The position numbers and the translations under genes are program-made. Under the pieces are notes generated by a model. The model ran no database searches and was not told the DNA's origin. It saw nothing but the letters and a program-made list of their open reading frames with translations. Below, piece after piece: positions 6,157 to 8,234 of a DNA stretch of 8,234 nt. Each line of letters starts with the position of its first letter. Position 1 is the stretch's first letter. The DNA is taken from contig DLHV01000056.1 in the NCBI GenBank assembly GCA_002483395.1, positions 11,474 to 19,707 on the forward strand, written 5' to 3'. The DNA is from Chloracidobacterium sp. UBA7659 (GTDB lineage Bacteria; Acidobacteriota; Blastocatellia; Pyrinomonadales; Pyrinomonadaceae).

Positions 6157-6186
6157 ATTATACTATCATAATTTGGTGTGTTCCAA
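6157..6186 (-). promoter_or_regulatory. Promoter of the acyl-CoA dehydrogenase gene
   Basis: On the minus strand, TTGGAA (6181-6186), an 18-base spacer and a perfect TATAAT (6157-6162). The start point would be near 6150, giving a short leader of about 15 bases before the ATG at 6135. It lies in the 100-base region shared with the divergent CoA-binding gene. Confidence 0.65.
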
Positions 6187-6191
6187 ACACC
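6175..6191. repeat. Inverted repeat over the -35 box, possible operator
   Basis: GGTGT (6175-6179) and ACACC (6187-6191) form five-base arms around a seven-base centre containing the -35 hexamer of the dehydrogenase promoter. A regulator binding here would block that promoter and could affect the divergent gene. The arms are short, so chance is possible. Confidence 0.25.
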
Positions 6192-6235
6192 CTTCTTTTG
6201 GGTTTCAATATTTGTTCGGTAAACTTAGCTTTGTT

Positions 6236-6676
6236 ATGGATTGGAAAGCCAATATTCTGACAACCGATCAGCAGGTTGGAGCCTTGCTGGGAACAATTAA
6301 GAGAATCGCCGTTCTTGGGATCAAGCCGGAAACGCATTGTGCACAACCCGCGTTTTATGTGCCGAAATACATGGCTGATGCGGGTTATGAGATAATTCCC
6401 GTTCCCGTTTATTATCCTGAGGTGACCGAGATATTGGGTCAAAAAGTTTACAGAAGTTTGACGGACGTTCCCGGCGAGATAGACATGGTCAATGTCTTCA
6501 GGCGCGCGAATGACATCCGCAAGCATACCATCGAGATTCTTGGGAAGAAGCCGGCGTCGGTTTGGTTTCAGCTTGGCATCAGGAACGATGATGCCGCGGA
6601 AGCCTTTGCAAGGGCAGGAATAAAGGTTGTGCAGGATCTGTGCCTGATGGTAGAGCACCGCACACTTGTCAAATAG
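6236..6676 (+). CDS. CoA-binding domain protein (YccU-like)
   Basis: This 146-residue protein is a single Rossmann-type CoA-binding domain, the same fold as the nucleotide-binding domain of succinyl-CoA synthetase alpha. Visible motifs: TIKRIAVLGIKPE (20-32) as first strand and loop, AFYVPKYMADAGYEIIPV (39-56), EVTEILGQKVYRSLTDVP (62-79), and DMVNVFRRANDI (83-94), a hallmark of this family. VWFQLGIRNDDAAEAFARAG (109-128) and VVQDLCLMVEH (131-141) follow. Its biochemical role is not established; CoA binding is inferred from the family. ATG at 6236-6238 is chosen because the domain begins right after it; a TTG 63 bases upstream would run through the divergent promoter. It is the only plus-strand gene and ends exactly against the convergent pseudouridine synthase gene. 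Confidence 0.9.
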   Translation: MDWKANILTTDQQVGALLGTIKRIAVLGIKPETHCAQPAFYVPKYMADAGYEIIPVPVYYPEVTEILGQKVYRSLTDVPGEIDMVNVFRRANDIRKHTIEILGKKPASVWFQLGIRNDDAAEAFARAGIKVVQDLCLMVEHRTLVK

Positions 6677-7507
6677 CTAGTAAATACGCCGTTTGGGCTT
6701 TTTCGCTTTGGTGACCCGGGTCGGGCGTCGTGGTTTGCCGATAGGAGCATATATTAGAGAGACACGTTCCAGTTTCGCTGCCGGCTTTTTGAATTCGAGC
6801 AAACTCTTGACCTCATCCTCATCCAGCTTTCTCGCCGTTCCCGCTAGCGAATTATTATCGCGAATATTGCCGATCGCGATCCTTCGAAGCTTTACTACCG
6901 AATGGCCGATGGAATCGAACATTTTGCGTATCTGCTGGTTGTGGCCTTCATGTAAGGTCACTTCGTACCAGCCGTTCTTATCGGTTGCCTGAAGCTCCTG
7001 TATCTCGGCCGGAGCGGTCTTGAAGCCGTCTTCTAAACGAACGCCGCGCCTCAGTTTGATGATCGCCACAGCCGTCGGCAAGCCTTTAACCTTCACTTCG
7101 TAAACCTTCGGAATTTTCTTCGACGAGGCAACGGCGTTGGTGAAATCGCCGTCATTGGTGAGTATTATCAACCCTTCGGTATTGTAATCGAGCCGACCGA
7201 CTGGGTGGAGCTTGCCGTAGCCCTTTACGAGATCGGTGACAAGTTTTCTCCCTTCTGGATCGGAAGCACTAGATAAATAGCCCTTCGGTTTATTCAAAAG
7301 GATGTATATCTTTTCCCGTCTTTCAAGACTTGGGTTGATGAGCTTTCCGGCAACCTTGATGTGATCGGTTTCCGGGTCTGCTTTTGTGCCCAGCACTGTA
7401 ACGATTTTCCCGTTAACGGTTACATTGCCTGAAGCGATCAATTCTTCAGCGTGCCGCCGTGAAGCGACACCTGCCTGAGCGATGAGTTTTTGCAATCTTT
7501 CCTGCAT
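6677..7507 (-). CDS. rluB: RsuA/RluB-family rRNA pseudouridine synthase
   Basis: This 276-residue enzyme isomerises a uridine in ribosomal RNA to pseudouridine. An S4 RNA-binding domain covers about 2-48 (RLQKLIAQAGVASRRHAEEL, then VTVNGK). The catalytic domain begins near 66 with KIYILLNKPKGYLSS. The catalytic aspartate is Asp107 in GRLDYNTEGLIILTNDG (104-120), followed by KVYEVKVKG and the EGHNQQIRKMF block near 193-203. A lysine- and arginine-rich tail ends the protein. RluB (23S rRNA, E. coli position 2605) is the best fit, but RluE or RsuA activity cannot be excluded, so the symbol is provisional. GGA a few bases before the ATG serves as a modest ribosome binding site. It follows the prephenate dehydrogenase-like gene by 29 bases, probably as an operon. 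Confidence 0.92.
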   Translation of the reverse strand: MQERLQKLIAQAGVASRRHAEELIASGNVTVNGKIVTVLGTKADPETDHIKVAGKLINPSLERREKIYILLNKPKGYLSSASDPEGRKLVTDLVKGYGKLHPVGRLDYNTEGLIILTNDGDFTNAVASSKKIPKVYEVKVKGLPTAVAIIKLRRGVRLEDGFKTAPAEIQELQATDKNGWYEVTLHEGHNQQIRKMFDSIGHSVVKLRRIAIGNIRDNNSLAGTARKLDEDEVKSLLEFKKPAAKLERVSLIYAPIGKPRRPTRVTKAKKPKRRIY

Positions 7508-7536
7508 TTGATCCGTTTACCTTCCAATCTCTCGTG

Positions 7537-8151
7537 CTAAAAATAGGGATTGGCCATTATGCTTTCGATAGTGCCTTGCGGCATGTCGTCCAGCGTTCGG
7601 ACGAACTCGCGCATCAGTCTAAAGCTATTGGGAATATATTCGTCGGGAACGTCATTCGCCCGCTCGACAAATACCTTCATCTGCTTTGCCGCCAGGACGG
7701 CGGCGACATGCGTTTTTGCCATCAATTGGTCGTGTGAATCCGGCGTAAAAGCGATGCCGTTCGGGTCGGTGGATATTATTTTGGAAACTTTGGAAAAGCC
7801 TGAAAGAAATTCGCTCTCGTTTTCACCTAATGGGCTTCGACGATCCGTCTCTTCTGAAAAAGTTCTTGTAACAATCGCATTGCGTTTATCGGCCGGTGTC
7901 CGCTGGCCGAAAAGCGGATGGAGACAGGTGACGTTTGCGGTGTATTTGAGGATCATGTCAGTGCTCGGCCTCTGAACACTACAAACATTGATCAGATGTT
8001 TCCCCCTATTCGCCGAAGCAACACTGTCATATGCCGAAATCGGAACCGCTAAAATCACGCTGTCTGCTTTTTCGTCAATTTCGAATAGCGGAGCCAGCAA
8101 TTCATTTAGGAATGTTCCAAAAGCACCGTCTCCGATAATTTTTATCTTCAT
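7537..8151 (-). CDS. Prephenate/arogenate dehydrogenase-like protein (TyrA family), short form
   Basis: This 204-residue protein resembles TyrA, which oxidatively decarboxylates prephenate (or arogenate) on the way to tyrosine with NAD(P). It opens MKIKIIGDGAFGTF, a GxGxxG dinucleotide-binding loop, then SVILAVPISAYDSV (31-44) and HLINVCSVQRPSTDM (52-66). CLHPLFGQRTP (76-86) contains His78, equivalent to the family's catalytic histidine in HPxFG. SHDQLMAKTHVAAV (139-152) matches the substrate-side histidine block, and the end TIESIMANPYF is typical. At 204 residues it is clearly shorter than usual (about 270-290), mostly from a compressed second half of the Rossmann domain, and it has no chorismate mutase part. 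ATG at 8149-8151 is chosen because the Rossmann strand follows immediately; a TTG 21 bases upstream is less likely. It may be a genuine short TyrA or a divergent relative with another substrate. Confidence 0.75.
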   Translation of the reverse strand: MKIKIIGDGAFGTFLNELLAPLFEIDEKADSVILAVPISAYDSVASANRGKHLINVCSVQRPSTDMILKYTANVTCLHPLFGQRTPADKRNAIVTRTFSEETDRRSPLGENESEFLSGFSKVSKIISTDPNGIAFTPDSHDQLMAKTHVAAVLAAKQMKVFVERANDVPDEYIPNSFRLMREFVRTLDDMPQGTIESIMANPYF

Positions 8152-8182
8152 GGCTGAATTCGTAAAGTCCAATACAGGAGAG

Positions 8183-8234
8183 CTAACTCACGAGGTCCTC
8201 GAAGTCTTCGATGCTTGGCAATTCGGTCAGGTCC
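8183..8234 (-). CDS. C-terminal end of an unidentified protein
   Basis: A minus-strand frame enters from the right edge and stops with TAG at 8183-8185. Its last residues read DLTELPSIEDFEDLVS, an acidic tail without a recognisable motif. Codon choice resembles the neighbours, and the position just before the TyrA-like gene (31 bases to its ATG) fits a co-transcribed upstream gene. With 16 residues no family can be named. Another frame is also open to an ATG/TGA overlap at the TyrA-like start, but its arginine-rich translation looks less like protein. Confidence 0.45.
   Translation of the reverse strand, partial: DLTELPSIEDFEDLVS

Noticed and set aside
6158..6658. Long minus-strand open frame of 166 codons over the CoA-binding gene
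   Set aside because: It is antisense to a clear family protein, its translation shows no motif, and it would occupy the dehydrogenase promoter region. I treat it as a mirror of the plus-strand coding bias.
8189..8214. Two adjacent small palindromes, CGAGGTCCTCG and CGAAGTCTTCG
   Set aside because: They fall inside the partial coding end, where a repeated Glu-Asp codon pattern (EDFEDL) produces them; no sign of a regulatory role.

Overview
The window looks like a chromosomal segment of a free-living heterotrophic bacterium of moderate GC content. The protein style suggests Acidobacteriota, perhaps Blastocatellia/Pyrinomonadaceae: a membrane-anchored parvulin with an acidic, Q/P-rich tail, MeaB with methylmalonyl-CoA epimerase, and many small HicB-like and DinB proteins. 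That placement is inference; there is no rRNA or other phylogenetic marker here. Nearly everything is on the minus strand, so transcription runs from high to low coordinates. The only plus-strand gene is a CoA-binding protein at 6236-6676. I see no tRNA, rRNA, CRISPR array, insertion sequence or phage gene, and no gene-free stretch over 300 bases.

Layout in the direction of minus-strand transcription: a gene tail (8183-8234), a short prephenate dehydrogenase-like protein (7537-8151) and an RsuA/RluB-type pseudouridine synthase (6677-7507). The synthase ends stop-to-stop against the convergent CoA-binding gene, with no gap. That gene diverges from an acyl-CoA dehydrogenase (4993-6135), which has a recognisable promoter. 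A DinB-family protein follows (4339-4866) with its own promoter, a strong ribosome binding site and a good intrinsic terminator.

The central unit is a tightly coupled operon: meaB (GTPase chaperone of B12-dependent methylmalonyl-CoA mutase), a small gene broken by a one-base frameshift, hicB, hicA and mce (methylmalonyl-CoA epimerase). Three of the four junctions are stop/start overlaps (TAATG, ATGA, ATGA). The fourth, just before hicB, carries a perfect 19-bp palindrome beside the hicB ribosome binding site. A complete toxin-antitoxin pair is thus threaded between two enzymes of the same propionyl-CoA/methylmalonyl-CoA route. The mutase itself is not in the window.

Downstream are a large membrane-anchored parvulin-type peptidyl-prolyl isomerase (527-1984), a terminator-like hairpin, a solitary HicB without a HicA (199-405), and the start of a secreted protein (1-170). 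The isomerase is odd: the conserved Arg-His-Ile-Leu strand that normally opens a parvulin domain lies after the end of the domain, which suggests a circular permutation.

The clearest points for a second look are the permuted parvulin, the HicBA module inside the MeaB/Mce operon, the palindrome before hicB and the frameshifted small gene.
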